Assembly: GCA_046734795.1 (NCBI GenBank)
Contig: JBKPRX010000039.1
Location: forward strand, 1-29,748
Source: JBKPRX01 sp046734795
GTDB taxonomy: Bacteria; Actinomycetota; Thermoleophilia; Gaiellales; Gaiellaceae
Direction of reading: 5' to 3'
DNA length: 29,748 bases
Below the pieces are notes generated by a model. The model made no database searches. It had not been told where the DNA came from and saw only the letters and a program-made list of their open reading frames with translations. Below, piece after piece: positions 1 through 6,989 of this stretch. Made by a program: the position numbers and the translations under genes. Position 1 is the stretch's first letter. Each line of letters opens with the position of its first letter.

Positions 1-510
1 GAGCGGCGGCATCGCATCGAGCGCCCGCCCGTCGGCGATCGCAGCGCGGGCGTACGCGACGACAGCGCGGCGAAACGTGCGGCGGAGATCGTCCTCTTCG
101 ACATAGAGCCAGTTGTGGAAGTCAGCCGAGGCCGTTACCCGAAGGCCCGCACAGAGGTCGCCACGGTAGAGGGCAAGCGTCTCCGCTGCCTCGGGCGCCA
201 GGGGATTCTCGACGATGCGACGCGCTCCGGTGCGAAATGCCGCGACGTCGGTCGGTAGGCGACCCGCGATGGTGGCGCGATCGACGACGAGCGCGTCGGG
301 GATGCGTGCTCGCAGGTAGCTGAGGTGCCACCGGAGGCTGTCGCGAGGATCAGCGGCCTCGGGGAACAAGAGCTCCGCGAGCTGAGAACGAGTTTGATCC
401 CCGTCGCCGAGCACGACCCGCACCAGGAGCGCGAGTGCCTTTGGCCGCAGCTCGAGCGGCCGCAGTCCCTCCGCGGTGGCGACCGCCGGCCTGCCAAGCA
501 GGCACAACAC
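1..510 (-). CDS. BTAD/SARP-family transcriptional regulator, N-terminal part (3' end outside window)
   Basis: The first 170 codons of a regulator that continues past the window edge. Residues 1-95 look like the winged-helix DNA-binding half of SARP/AfsR-type proteins: a short beta hairpin (LLGRPAV), a conserved LRPKALALL helix, then SQLAELLFPEADPRDSLRWHLSYLR, which is the usual pattern (here broken as SQLAELLFPEAA then DPRDSLRWHLSYLR). The following LALYRGDLCAGL and FHNWLYVEEDDLRR segments match the start of the bacterial transcriptional activation domain. The start is GTG at 510, because an in-frame TGA lies two codons upstream; TTG at 507 is also possible. Such proteins often carry ATPase or TPR domains further on, but none can be seen here. 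Target genes are unknown. Confidence 0.85.
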   Translation of the reverse strand, partial: MLCLLGRPAVATAEGLRPLELRPKALALLVRVVLGDGDQTRSQLAELLFPEAADPRDSLRWHLSYLRARIPDALVVDRATIAGRLPTDVAAFRTGARRIVENPLAPEAAETLALYRGDLCAGLRVTASADFHNWLYVEEDDLRRTFRRAVVAYARAAIADGRALDAMPPL

Positions 511-604
511 CGCTCAATTATCGGACGAAACGTGTGCAGGAACGTGTGCGCCGCGACCACGTCCTAGCGTGGGTCGTCCGGTACACGGCCCGAAGGGAGT
601 CACC

Positions 605-864
605 ATGCGGAGGCTTTTCCTCCCCATTCTGCTCGCACTCACGACCGCCGCTCTCGCGGCCGGCGCCCAAGCCGACCCGGAGCCCACGCGCCGAACGAGC
701 AGACGCTGACGACGTCTTCGGGAGGCGCGGGCGCCCTGCACTTCGAGATCTCGCGCGGCGCGCCGCTCCTCGACGGCGTTAGCTTCGACGTGCAGTGGCG
801 TCTCGCCACGGCGAACGGATCCACGATCCTCGAGAGCGACTGCTTCACCGTCACGGTGAAGTAG
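605..864 (+). pseudogene. Small secreted protein broken by a frameshift
   Basis: An ATG at 605 follows a good ribosome binding site (AAGGGAGT, 592-599). It opens a typical signal peptide, MRRLFLPILLALTTAALAAG then AQADPE. This frame ends at a TGA at 707-709. A second frame, in register from about 682, continues with AHAPNEQTLTTSSGG and ends VDVQWRLA-like and DCFTVTVK at a TAG (862-864). The second frame has no start codon of its own, so the two parts are best read as one gene of about 86 codons with a single-base slip near 680-685. The mature part looks like a short beta-rich extracellular domain; I recognise no family. A sequencing or assembly error could produce the same picture. Confidence 0.55.
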
Positions 865-895
865 CCGTGCACCGCTCTGGCCAGCCAGCGGTTCC

Positions 896-1170
896 TCAAC
901 CGGCGTTACTTTGGCTGCGGATCTCCTGGCCGAAGCGGTCGCGCCAAGTCGAGTAGCGCCGCTGCCAAGAAAACGCTTGCTTGCCCTGCTCGTTCGACGC
1001 GCGCGCGCCTCCGTCCCTCGTCGACGTCGCACACGACAAGCGTCGCGCCGAAGTTGTGAAGCGCGTCTGCCTTGTCGTGGGATCGCGTCATGCCGGTCAT
1101 ATCGTGTCCATGGCTCACCAGTCGCGCCGGTGCTCGACGACGCGCGCGCCCAAGCGACGAAGATCCTCAC
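896..1170 (-). pseudogene. Relic of an NAD-dependent epimerase/NmrA-like gene with its middle deleted
   Basis: Three pieces in different frames recall one family. GTG at 1170 opens VRIFVAWA, like the first Rossmann strand. A second frame gives RLVSHGHDMTGMTRSHDK and then ADALHNFGATLVVCDVDE, the strand-2 region of extended SDR/NmrA proteins. After the GC run near 995-1008, a third frame reads ASNEQGKQAFSWQRRY then STWRDRFGQEI and stops at 896-898; this resembles the usual C-terminal ASNxKAKxxLGWxPRYPSWReGF. Roughly 200 residues that should lie between are absent. The GTG overlaps the TGA of the upstream kinase gene (GTGA), so the intact gene was probably translationally coupled to it. The family assignment is by pattern only. 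Confidence 0.55.
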
Positions 1171-1751
1171 GAAGGCAGGCGGATCCGCAACACGGATCCG
1201 TCGCGCGAAACACTGCCGCCGAGCGTCTCGATCAGCTGCACCGCGACCGCAGCTCCGAGGTCGCGGAGGTCCTCGCCGAGCACGACCGGCGCCGACGCGT
1301 CGCTGACTCCGTCGACTTCGATCTCCGGGCCCGCGACGCGCATCGTCGTGCTGTCGAGGCCGCCGTGGCGGAGGACCGACTGAACGAGCGCTGCCACCCC
1401 ACGCTCGGTGGACGCAGCGTCGACGTTGACCGGGCCACCCTCACCCTCGATCCGAACGCGGTCTTCGCCGAGTCGCTCGACCGTCGCTTCCGCGATTGCG
1501 CGGGTGTCGACTTCCTCGATTGTCGGGTCGTACCGCTCGCCGCGAATTCGCGCGACGAGGCTGAGCTCGTCGATCAGCTCGTCGAGCTGCTTCGCGGCTG
1601 CGACGATCATCTCGAGGTAACGATCCGCGGGCGCTTCGAGCGGCGTCGTCCGTTCGAGCGTCCGCGCGAATCCGTTGACGGTCGCGAGCGGCGTGCGCAA
1701 GTCGTGGCACGCGAGCGATACCAGCCGTGCAAACGCGACTTCGTCGAGCAA
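1167..1751 (-). CDS. Short soluble histidine kinase-like protein with degenerate ATPase part
   Basis: The protein has 194 residues and opens directly with an H-box: SLACHDLRTPLATVNGF, with the phospho-accepting histidine at position 16, followed by the second HisKA helix (QLDELIDELSLVARIR). The remaining 110 residues should be the ATPase domain. However, the N-box asparagine and the glycine-rich DxGxG lid are not visible. Only the last helix and strands (AVAVQLIETLGGSVSRDGS, then VLRIRLPS) keep the family look. There is no sensor domain or membrane segment. The start is TTG at 1751 behind a G-rich GGGGGAC site; no ATG or GTG is in frame upstream. It may be a phosphotransfer or dimerisation partner rather than an active kinase. 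No response regulator lies nearby. Confidence 0.75.
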   Translation of the reverse strand: MLDEVAFARLVSLACHDLRTPLATVNGFARTLERTTPLEAPADRYLEMIVAAAKQLDELIDELSLVARIRGERYDPTIEEVDTRAIAEATVERLGEDRVRIEGEGGPVNVDAASTERGVAALVQSVLRHGGLDSTTMRVAGPEIEVDGVSDASAPVVLGEDLRDLGAAVAVQLIETLGGSVSRDGSVLRIRLPS

Positions 1752-1801
1752 ATGTCCCCCACTTCCGCAGGTCGCAGCTACGGTTCGGACCCTAGCCGCG
1801 A

Positions 1802-2767
1802 ATGAGCGAGACGCGCTACCTGAACCAAGACCTGCAGGCGTCGGCGCCCGACGTCCGCATCGGACTGTCGCGCGCAGGAGTCCGGGGCGTCGAGAAGGCG
1901 ATCGAGCTGCGGCACGCGGGCGAGGTCAAGCTCATTCCCGCCCGAATCGACTGCACCGTCGATCTGCCGCCGTCGCAGAAGGGCGTGCACATGTCGCGGT
2001 TCCCGGAGCTCTTCGAGGAAGCGATCGAGACCGTCGTTACCGAAAGCTTTCTTGTCGAGGAGCTCGCGGAGCACATCGCGCGTCACGTCGTCGAGCGACA
2101 AGACGCGGTTCGCGCGGAGGTGCGCATCGAGGCGCGTTACCCACGCCGCCGCGAGACGCCGGTGACGGGGCTTGCAACCCAAGAGCTGATCACGCTGATC
2201 GGCGTCGCAGCCGCAGGTAGTGCGGGCGTGCGCCGCCTGATCGGCGTGGAAGCCGTCGGCATCAACGCGTGTCCGTGCGCGCAAGGTCTCGTCCACGCAC
2301 GTGCGAGCGAGCGCTTGCAGGAGGCCGGCTTTGCAGAGCTCGACGTCGATCGCATCCTCGAGCTCGTGCCGCTCGCGACGCACAACCAACGCGGGCGCGG
2401 GACGCTCTACGTCGGCACGTCAGGCCACATTGGCGCGGAACGGCTCGCCGATGTCGTCGAGCGCTCGATGAGCGCCCCGATCTACGAGTTGCTGAAAAGG
2501 CCGGACGAGCTGTTCGTCGTGGAGCACGCCCACCTGCAGCCGCGCTTCGTCGAGGACTCCGTCCGCGCCGCGCTTCAAACCGTCCTGGACGAGTATCCGC
2601 AGCTCGACGACACGGACTTCGTCCTCTCGCGGCAGGTCAACCTCGAGACGATCCACGCGCACGACGTCGTCGCGGAGCGCTACGGCACGATCGGCGAGCT
2701 GCGCGCGGAGCTCGCGGGCGAGACAGTCGCGCGCCACTCGAGCCTGCGCGACTGGCTCGACCTCTAG
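1802..2767 (+). CDS. folE2: GTP cyclohydrolase of the FolE2/MptA family
   Basis: This is a 321-residue member of COG1469, the metal-dependent type IB GTP cyclohydrolases that open the GTP ring for folate or, in archaea, methanopterin synthesis. Visible family signatures are KGVHMSRF (60-67), the cysteine motif NACPCAQ (155-161, metal/catalytic Cys), THNQRG (193-198), HxxLQPRFVED (about 244-252) and the terminal NLETIHAHD (280-288). The CPCAQ and THNQRG wording is closer to archaeal MptA than to proteobacterial FolE2. The product could therefore be the cyclic phosphate of dihydroneopterin; this cannot be settled by eye. The ATG at 1802 has no strong ribosome binding site. It is divergent from the kinase-like gene 50 bases away, and its stop overlaps the convergent grpB-like gene. 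Confidence 0.9.
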   Translation: MSETRYLNQDLQASAPDVRIGLSRAGVRGVEKAIELRHAGEVKLIPARIDCTVDLPPSQKGVHMSRFPELFEEAIETVVTESFLVEELAEHIARHVVERQDAVRAEVRIEARYPRRRETPVTGLATQELITLIGVAAAGSAGVRRLIGVEAVGINACPCAQGLVHARASERLQEAGFAELDVDRILELVPLATHNQRGRGTLYVGTSGHIGAERLADVVERSMSAPIYELLKRPDELFVVEHAHLQPRFVEDSVRAALQTVLDEYPQLDDTDFVLSRQVNLETIHAHDVVAERYGTIGELRAELAGETVARHSSLRDWLDL

Positions 2768-3354
2768 CTCTCGCCGGCAGCGGCGTCGGCGCGCGCCAGG
2801 ATCTCACGCACAACCGCCGTCTTCGCATCGGCGTACTGCTGCACGTACTTCCACTCGCGCCGAGCGAGCTCGCGCTTGGTCCGGGCGTAGAGCTCGCGGT
2901 CGGCGTCGTTGCGCCGCAGGTGATCGCGGAAGCGGAGCATGCGTCCGACTTCCTCGCAGCCCGCGGTGAAGACGTGGAGGTTCACGTTCGTATCCGGGCC
3001 CTTGAACACGCGATGCTCGTACCAGTCGGGCTCGCGAATGCGAAGGACGTAACCGGCCGCGACGAGGTCGGGAGCGTACGCCGCCTCGTCGGCAGAGTCG
3101 GGAACCTCGAGCACGAGGTCGATGAGCGGCTTCGCAGGCAACCCGGGAACGGAGGTCGAACCCACGTGCTCGAGCCTGACGACGCGATCGCCCAGCGCGG
3201 CCGTGATGCGAGCGCGCTCACGCTCGTACAAGCGCGGCCATTCCTCGTCGTACGGCCGGATCTCGATCGGGCCGTCCGACTCGACTTGTCCGACGATCAC
3301 AGTCGGCAGCAGCTCGTCGTACGCCGCGTCGTCGGTCGGATCGCGCTCGCTCAC
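2764..3354 (-). CDS. GrpB/UPF0157 family nucleotidyltransferase-fold protein
   Basis: The protein has 196 residues. The signature HVGSTSVPGLPAKPLIDL (63-80) is the GrpB/UPF0157 motif, a GS-containing active-site-like turn of the nucleotidyltransferase fold. It is followed by EHRVFKGPDTNVNLHVF and the helical YARTKRELARREW tail typical of the family. The biochemical role is not established: members have been compared to dephospho-CoA kinase C-terminal extensions and aminoglycoside-type nucleotidyltransferases. The start is a GTG at 3354 that overlaps the plsY stop as GTGA, implying translational coupling. The first 28 residues (acidic, no motif) precede the usual family start. Confidence 0.85.
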   Translation of the reverse strand: MSERDPTDDAAYDELLPTVIVGQVESDGPIEIRPYDEEWPRLYERERARITAALGDRVVRLEHVGSTSVPGLPAKPLIDLVLEVPDSADEAAYAPDLVAAGYVLRIREPDWYEHRVFKGPDTNVNLHVFTAGCEEVGRMLRFRDHLRRNDADRELYARTKRELARREWKYVQQYADAKTAVVREILARADAAAGES

Positions 3355-3983
3355 GGCCTCGCGTGGCCGCTGACGCTCGTCGTGTTGCCGCGGCGGCGAA
3401 GCTGGAGCCGGGTCTCCTCGCCGTGCCGGAGCCGATCGATGTTCGCGCGATGGAGGACGACGACACCGACCGCCGCGACCGCGGCGAACACCGTCACCGC
3501 CCACGGGTAGCCCAAGAGCCACGACCAGAGCGGCAGCGTCGCCGCCGAGATCATCGAGGCGAGCGACGCATACCGGCAGACGAGGAAGACGAGGATCCAG
3601 ATGGCCGCGCCCGCGGCACCGACGAGCGGCGCGACGCCGAGGAACGCGCCGCCGCACGTCGCGACCATCTTTCCTCCGCGGCGCCAACGCAGAAAGAGTG
3701 GTCGCCAGTGACCGAGCATCGCCGCGCCGCCGGCGAGCACGCCGACCGTATGTCCCGCCACCTGCGTCGCGACGAGCGCGGGAGCAAAGCCCTTCGCAGT
3801 GTCGAGGAACACGACCGCGAAGCCGAGCCGCGCACCGTAGACGCGCCACACGTTCGTGCCGCCGATGTTGCCGCTCCCGCGCGTGCGAACGTCCTCGCCG
3901 CGGAACACTCGTACGAGCCAGTAGCCCCACGGCATCGAGCCGGCGACATAGCCCGCGAGGACGAGGATGGCGGCGGTACCCAC
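3351..3983 (-). CDS. plsY: Glycerol-3-phosphate acyltransferase PlsY
   Basis: PlsY transfers the acyl group of acyl-phosphate to glycerol-3-phosphate, the first step of membrane phospholipid synthesis. The 210-residue protein shows the family's three cytoplasmic motifs. These are GSGNIGGTN (36-44, phosphate/glycerophosphate binding), GHWRPLFLRWRRGGK (91-105, the GHxxPxFxxFxGGKG loop, here GGKM), and HRANIDRLRHGEETR near the C-terminus. Hydrophobic stretches at about 3-20, 52-70, 73-90, 112-135 and 160-178 fit the five-helix topology. The usual phenylalanine before GGK is replaced by an arginine-rich stretch and the final glycine by methionine, a modest deviation. The ATG at 3983 lies 360 bases downstream of the SOD-like start on the same strand. 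Confidence 0.93.
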   Translation of the reverse strand: MGTAAILVLAGYVAGSMPWGYWLVRVFRGEDVRTRGSGNIGGTNVWRVYGARLGFAVVFLDTAKGFAPALVATQVAGHTVGVLAGGAAMLGHWRPLFLRWRRGGKMVATCGGAFLGVAPLVGAAGAAIWILVFLVCRYASLASMISAATLPLWSWLLGYPWAVTVFAAVAAVGVVVLHRANIDRLRHGEETRLQLRRRGNTTSVSGHARP

Positions 3984-4002
3984 CGCAGCTGAGCTTACGT
4001 CG

Positions 4003-4623
4003 CTAGCTCGGAATGCGGTATCGCTCGACCCAGCCGTTCACAATCGACCAGTCGAGGTTCGCGAGGAACGCATCGATGTACGACGCGCGATCCGTCTGGT
4101 AGTCGAGGAAATACGCGTGCTCGTAGACGTCGAGCGCGACGAGCGGCGTCGCATTCCAGACCGGGAATGTGTTCTGCGCGTCGCCGATGTAGTTGAAGAG
4201 CCGGCCTTCGTCCCAGTCGTAGGCGGTCCAGGCCCAGCCGCGACCCGCCATTCCGGTCGCCTTCAGGTCCGCACGCCAGGCGTCGATCGAGCCGAAATCG
4301 CGCTTCACGAGCGACCCGAACGCGCCGTCGGGGTCGCCTCCGAGCCCGCCGAGGTGCTCGAAATAGAGCTCGTGGTTCTTGATGCCGCCGATCGCGAACG
4401 TCAGGTCGACCTTCAGCGCGCGCAGGTCCGAATAGACCTGGTTCGCACTCGAGAGATCGACTTCGGCAAGCTTGCCGAGGATCTCGTTCCGCTTTCCGAT
4501 GTAGCCCTGGTACAGCTTGTAGTGAGCGTCGATCGTCGCCTTGGAGATTCCGTCGAGCCGATGCAGCTCTGGGCGGAGTTCGCGCGGTGAGATCTGCTCG
4601 AAGTTGAACGCAAGCGTCGACAT
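4003..4623 (-). CDS. Divergent Fe/Mn superoxide dismutase paralogue
   Basis: The protein has 206 residues and is clearly related to SOD of the Fe/Mn type. All four metal ligands can be placed: His34, His84, Asp165 (ALDVYEHAY) and His169. The gateway tyrosine (Tyr41) is kept, but the HDxHH-type second histidine pair is replaced by KLYQ. Glycine 80 (four residues before His84) and Gln150 (15 before Asp165) occupy the positions that mark Mn-type enzymes. Trp of the DVWEH motif is Tyr here. The N-terminus (MSTLAFNFEQISPRELRP) differs from normal SODs. The start is ATG at 4623 behind GGAGAG. The gene faces an ordinary SOD across 104 bases. It may be a dismutase or a diverged metal-binding relative. 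Confidence 0.87.
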   Translation of the reverse strand: MSTLAFNFEQISPRELRPELHRLDGISKATIDAHYKLYQGYIGKRNEILGKLAEVDLSSANQVYSDLRALKVDLTFAIGGIKNHELYFEHLGGLGGDPDGAFGSLVKRDFGSIDAWRADLKATGMAGRGWAWTAYDWDEGRLFNYIGDAQNTFPVWNATPLVALDVYEHAYFLDYQTDRASYIDAFLANLDWSIVNGWVERYRIPS

Positions 4624-4730
4624 CGGTCTCGTCGTCTCTCCTCGGTCGGTGGTCGTACTGCCTCTGCGTGCCGGGCGGCCGGAGCATATCCTCACTCAAG
4701 CGAACGGAGACGCAGGAAAGGAGACCGATG
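4621..4730. promoter_or_regulatory. Divergent SOD promoter region with perfect inverted repeat over both starts
   Basis: CATCGGTCTC (4621-4630) and GAGACCGATG (4721-4730) are exact reverse complements. Each includes the start codon of one SOD gene and the seven bases before it. The two leaders also share purine-rich ribosome binding stretches: GGAGAGACGACGAGACCG for the minus gene, and GGAGACGC then AGGAAAGGAGACCG for the plus gene. The 90 bases between hold the promoters of both genes. I see no confident -10/-35 pair. The symmetry may reflect an ancestral inverted duplication, a shared translational or regulatory element, or chance similarity of two Shine-Dalgarno regions. Confidence 0.4.
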
Positions 4731-5339
4731 GCGTTCACGCTCCCCGATCTGCCGTACGACTTCGGCGCGCTCGAGCCGCACATCGACGCGCAGACGATGG
4801 AGATCCACCACGACCGGCACCACAAGGCGTATGTCGACAATGCGAATGCCGCGCTCGAGGGCACGCCGCTCGCCAACGAGTCCGTCGAGCAAGTGCTCGC
4901 GAACCTCGAGACGCTGCCCGGCGACAAGCAAACCGCGGTGCGGAACAACGCGGGCGGGCACGCGAACCACTCGCTCTTCTGGGAGATCATGAGTCCCGAC
5001 GGCGGCGGCGAGCCCTCGGGCGCGCTCGCCGATGCGATCGCCGACGCGTTCGGTTCCGTCGACGAGCTGAAGAGCGCAGTGAACGACGGAGGCGTCAAGC
5101 GGTTCGGCTCCGGCTGGACATGGCTCGTCTGGGACGGAACCGGCCTCGCCGTGTACTCGACGCCGAATCAGGACTCGCCGGTCCTGCAGGACGACGTGCC
5201 GCTGCTCGGCATCGACGTGTGGGAGCACGCGTACTACCTCCGCTACCAGAACAAACGCCCGGACTACCTCCAGGCGTGGTGGAACGTCGTCAACTGGGAC
5301 GCGGTCGGCAAGCGGTTCGACGAAGCGCGCGGCGGCTGA
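4728..5339 (+). CDS. sodA: Superoxide dismutase, Mn-type
   Basis: The protein has 203 residues and matches the canonical Fe/Mn SOD throughout. It has the PDLPYDFGALEPHID opening, ligands His27 (EIHHDRHHKAYV), His81 (GGHANHSLFW), Asp163 and His167 (GIDVWEHAYYLRY), and the QNKRPDY then VVNWDAV ending. Gly77 and Gln148 (NQDSP) are the residue choices of Mn enzymes, so manganese is the more likely metal. It dismutates superoxide in the cytosol; no signal peptide is present. The ATG at 4728 follows a strong ribosome binding site (GGAAAGGAG, 4715-4723). It is divergent from a diverged SOD paralogue, which is unusual. Confidence 0.96.
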   Translation: MAFTLPDLPYDFGALEPHIDAQTMEIHHDRHHKAYVDNANAALEGTPLANESVEQVLANLETLPGDKQTAVRNNAGGHANHSLFWEIMSPDGGGEPSGALADAIADAFGSVDELKSAVNDGGVKRFGSGWTWLVWDGTGLAVYSTPNQDSPVLQDDVPLLGIDVWEHAYYLRYQNKRPDYLQAWWNVVNWDAVGKRFDEARGG

Positions 5340-5372
5340 GCCTCCGCGCGCTTTCGTCGAGCGTTTCGCGAG

Positions 5373-6227
5373 CTACCTGCGGACGGCGAGCGTCCGGCTG
5401 AGGCTCGCGACGTAACCGACTCCAGCCTGTCCGTTCGTCAGGAAGAGCCGCAGGAACGAACGCTGGTGCCGCGGCAGCGTGACCTTGAACCGTGCGGTCG
5501 AGGTCCCGCCGAGGAACACCTTCTTGATGCTCCGCCAACCGAACGCCGTGCGGCGCTGCAAGTAGACGAAGTGGCCCGCGTAGTTCAAGTCGGACGTGAC
5601 GCGAGCCGTGTAGATGCGGCCGCTGTGGCCGAAGCCGACGCGCGGGGCGACGGACACCGTCACGGCAGGGCTCGTCGCGTTCTGCCACTGCGCGCGGTAG
5701 GTCGTCTCGATCGTCGGAGCGACGCCGAAGCGGAACGAGCCGTCAGCGGCGGTCGTCGTCGTGTCGACGCGCGAGACGCCCTTTGTCACGGCCTGCCCGT
5801 TCAACACGACGGACTGCGAGGCCTGCTTCGTCGAGATCGACCCGTTCAGCGTCGTGGCGCCGCCGTAGGTGACGACGTTGTCGGCCGCCGACAGCGTCAC
5901 GCCGGCGGGCGGAGCGTTGACGAGGATCGAACCGGCGCGATTTGCCACGACGCCGTCGTGGAAGCGCACGCGACCCGTCTTCGTGATCGTGACCGAGTAC
6001 GTCTGGTCCGGCGAGAGCACCGGCGAGGCGAAGCTGCCGTCGTTTGCCACGACCTGATGCTCGCGGGTGTCGGCGTTGTGGAACGTCACCGTGTCGCCAG
6101 ACGTGATCGTCGTCGTCGCCGGCGTAAACGCGGTGCGCGTGATCTGCACTGTCTTCGTGTCTGCCGCCGCGGTCGGCGCAATGACGAGCACCGCAATCGC
6201 GAACGGCAGCAGCATGAGTTTTCGCAT
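5373..6227 (-). CDS. Secreted cupredoxin-fold protein with Ig-like C-terminal domains
   Basis: The protein has 284 residues. A signal peptide covers 1-22 (MRKLMLLPFAIAVLVIAPTA, then AA). Residues 23-100 look like a plastocyanin/cupredoxin-type domain: an ITRTAFTPATTTITSGDTVTF strand pair, the NADTREHQVV histidine strand, and a closing GRVRFHDGVVANRAGSILV. The cysteine and methionine copper ligands are missing, so copper binding is doubtful. Residues 105-280 resemble two Ig/big-like beta domains with many Thr and Ser and a basic end. No membrane anchor or sortase signal is visible. The ATG at 6227 has an excellent AAGGAGGG site. It is divergent from the ECF sigma gene, which may control it. 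Confidence 0.75.
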   Translation of the reverse strand: MRKLMLLPFAIAVLVIAPTAAADTKTVQITRTAFTPATTTITSGDTVTFHNADTREHQVVANDGSFASPVLSPDQTYSVTITKTGRVRFHDGVVANRAGSILVNAPPAGVTLSAADNVVTYGGATTLNGSISTKQASQSVVLNGQAVTKGVSRVDTTTTAADGSFRFGVAPTIETTYRAQWQNATSPAVTVSVAPRVGFGHSGRIYTARVTSDLNYAGHFVYLQRRTAFGWRSIKKVFLGGTSTARFKVTLPRHQRSFLRLFLTNGQAGVGYVASLSRTLAVRR

Positions 6228-6389
6228 TCGGGACCCTCCTTGGGTCGTTCACCTGAGGTGGTCCCGCGGAGCGCCGCGCCCCATGCCAACACACGGCTGT
6301 TTTAACCGTTTCAATACATAATCTTCGTCGATTCCTTCCAGACGTGTTCCAATCCGCGTGTGAGCGAGCCTCGTAACCAACGGACAGAG
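6228..6389. promoter_or_regulatory. Divergent intergenic region between cupredoxin-like gene and ECF sigma operon
   Basis: About 160 bases separate the two starts. GGGACC (6230-6235) and GGTCCC (6260-6265) form an inverted repeat in the leader of the cupredoxin-like gene, enclosing a small ACCTGAGGT palindrome. The only AT-rich island of the neighbourhood lies at about 6298-6325 (TTTTAACCGTTTCAATACAT then AATC), a natural place for divergent promoters. I cannot assign sigma-specific -35/-10 boxes with confidence. Confidence 0.35.
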
Positions 6390-6989
6390 ATGGATCTCGC
6401 GCTCAGCCCGCCCGCGTCGATGCGGCCGGCGGCCGCCGCGGCCGAGGATCGGGCTGACGCGGACGGGGCGCTGCTCGTCCGCATTGCAGAAGGTGACCGC
6501 CAGGCTTTCGACACGCTCTACCGCCGCTACGTGCGGTCTGTGTTCGGACTCGCACTCCGCCGGCTCGGCGACCGCGGCCGCGCGGAGGACGCCGTCCAGG
6601 AGACCTTCGCGGCAGTCTGGCGCTCCGCGTCGAGCTACCGCCCGGAGCGCGGCCCAGCCGCTCCGTGGCTGTATGCCGTCGCGCGGAACGCGATCACCGA
6701 TCGGCTGCGCGCCCGCTCCGAGCCGCCCGGCGAAGTGCCCGACCCGCCGTCCGACGACCCGACGCCGTCGGAGCGCGCGGAGACCTCGTACATCGCCTGG
6801 CAGGTGCACCGGGCTTTGGACGAGCTGCCGCCGCGCGAGCGTGAGGTGCTCGAGCTTGCGTACTGGAGCGGCCTCTCGCAGAGCGAGGTCGCGAGCTACC
6901 TCGGGATTCCGCTCGGCACCGTGAAGACGCGAACACGCAGCGCGCTGTCGCGGCTCGCCGATGTGCTCGACGAGGCGAACGTCCGATGA
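6390..6989 (+). CDS. ECF-family RNA polymerase sigma factor
   Basis: The product is 199 residues when started at ATG 6390; a GTG at 6360 would add ten residues, and neither start has a strong ribosome binding site. Region 2 is clear: a DRQAFDTLYRRYVRSVFGLA helix, then DAVQETFAAVWRSASSYRPE for promoter melting and core binding, ending in PWLYAVARNAITDRLR. Region 4 follows as LPPREREVLELAYWSGLSQS and EVASYLGIPLGTVKTRTRSA, the helix-turn-helix that reads the -35 box. The proline- and acid-rich linker is typical. Its last bases overlap the next gene as ATGA, and that gene encodes a membrane RskA-like protein, so activity is probably held back by the partner until a cell-surface signal arrives. 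Confidence 0.93.
   Translation: MDLALSPPASMRPAAAAAEDRADADGALLVRIAEGDRQAFDTLYRRYVRSVFGLALRRLGDRGRAEDAVQETFAAVWRSASSYRPERGPAAPWLYAVARNAITDRLRARSEPPGEVPDPPSDDPTPSERAETSYIAWQVHRALDELPPREREVLELAYWSGLSQSEVASYLGIPLGTVKTRTRSALSRLADVLDEANVR

Noticed and set aside
511..1170. Continuous 218-codon minus-strand frame ending at 514
   Set aside because: It joins the start of the epimerase relic to the antisense of a signal peptide; only its first codons resemble a protein family.
2269..3510. 413-codon plus-strand frame across folE2/mptA, grpB-like and plsY
   Set aside because: It is out of frame with three recognised genes, and its composition is typical of shadow frames.
5340..5372. Possible terminator between sodA and the cupredoxin-like gene
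   Set aside because: Only 33 bases, with no stable stem followed by a T-run on either strand.
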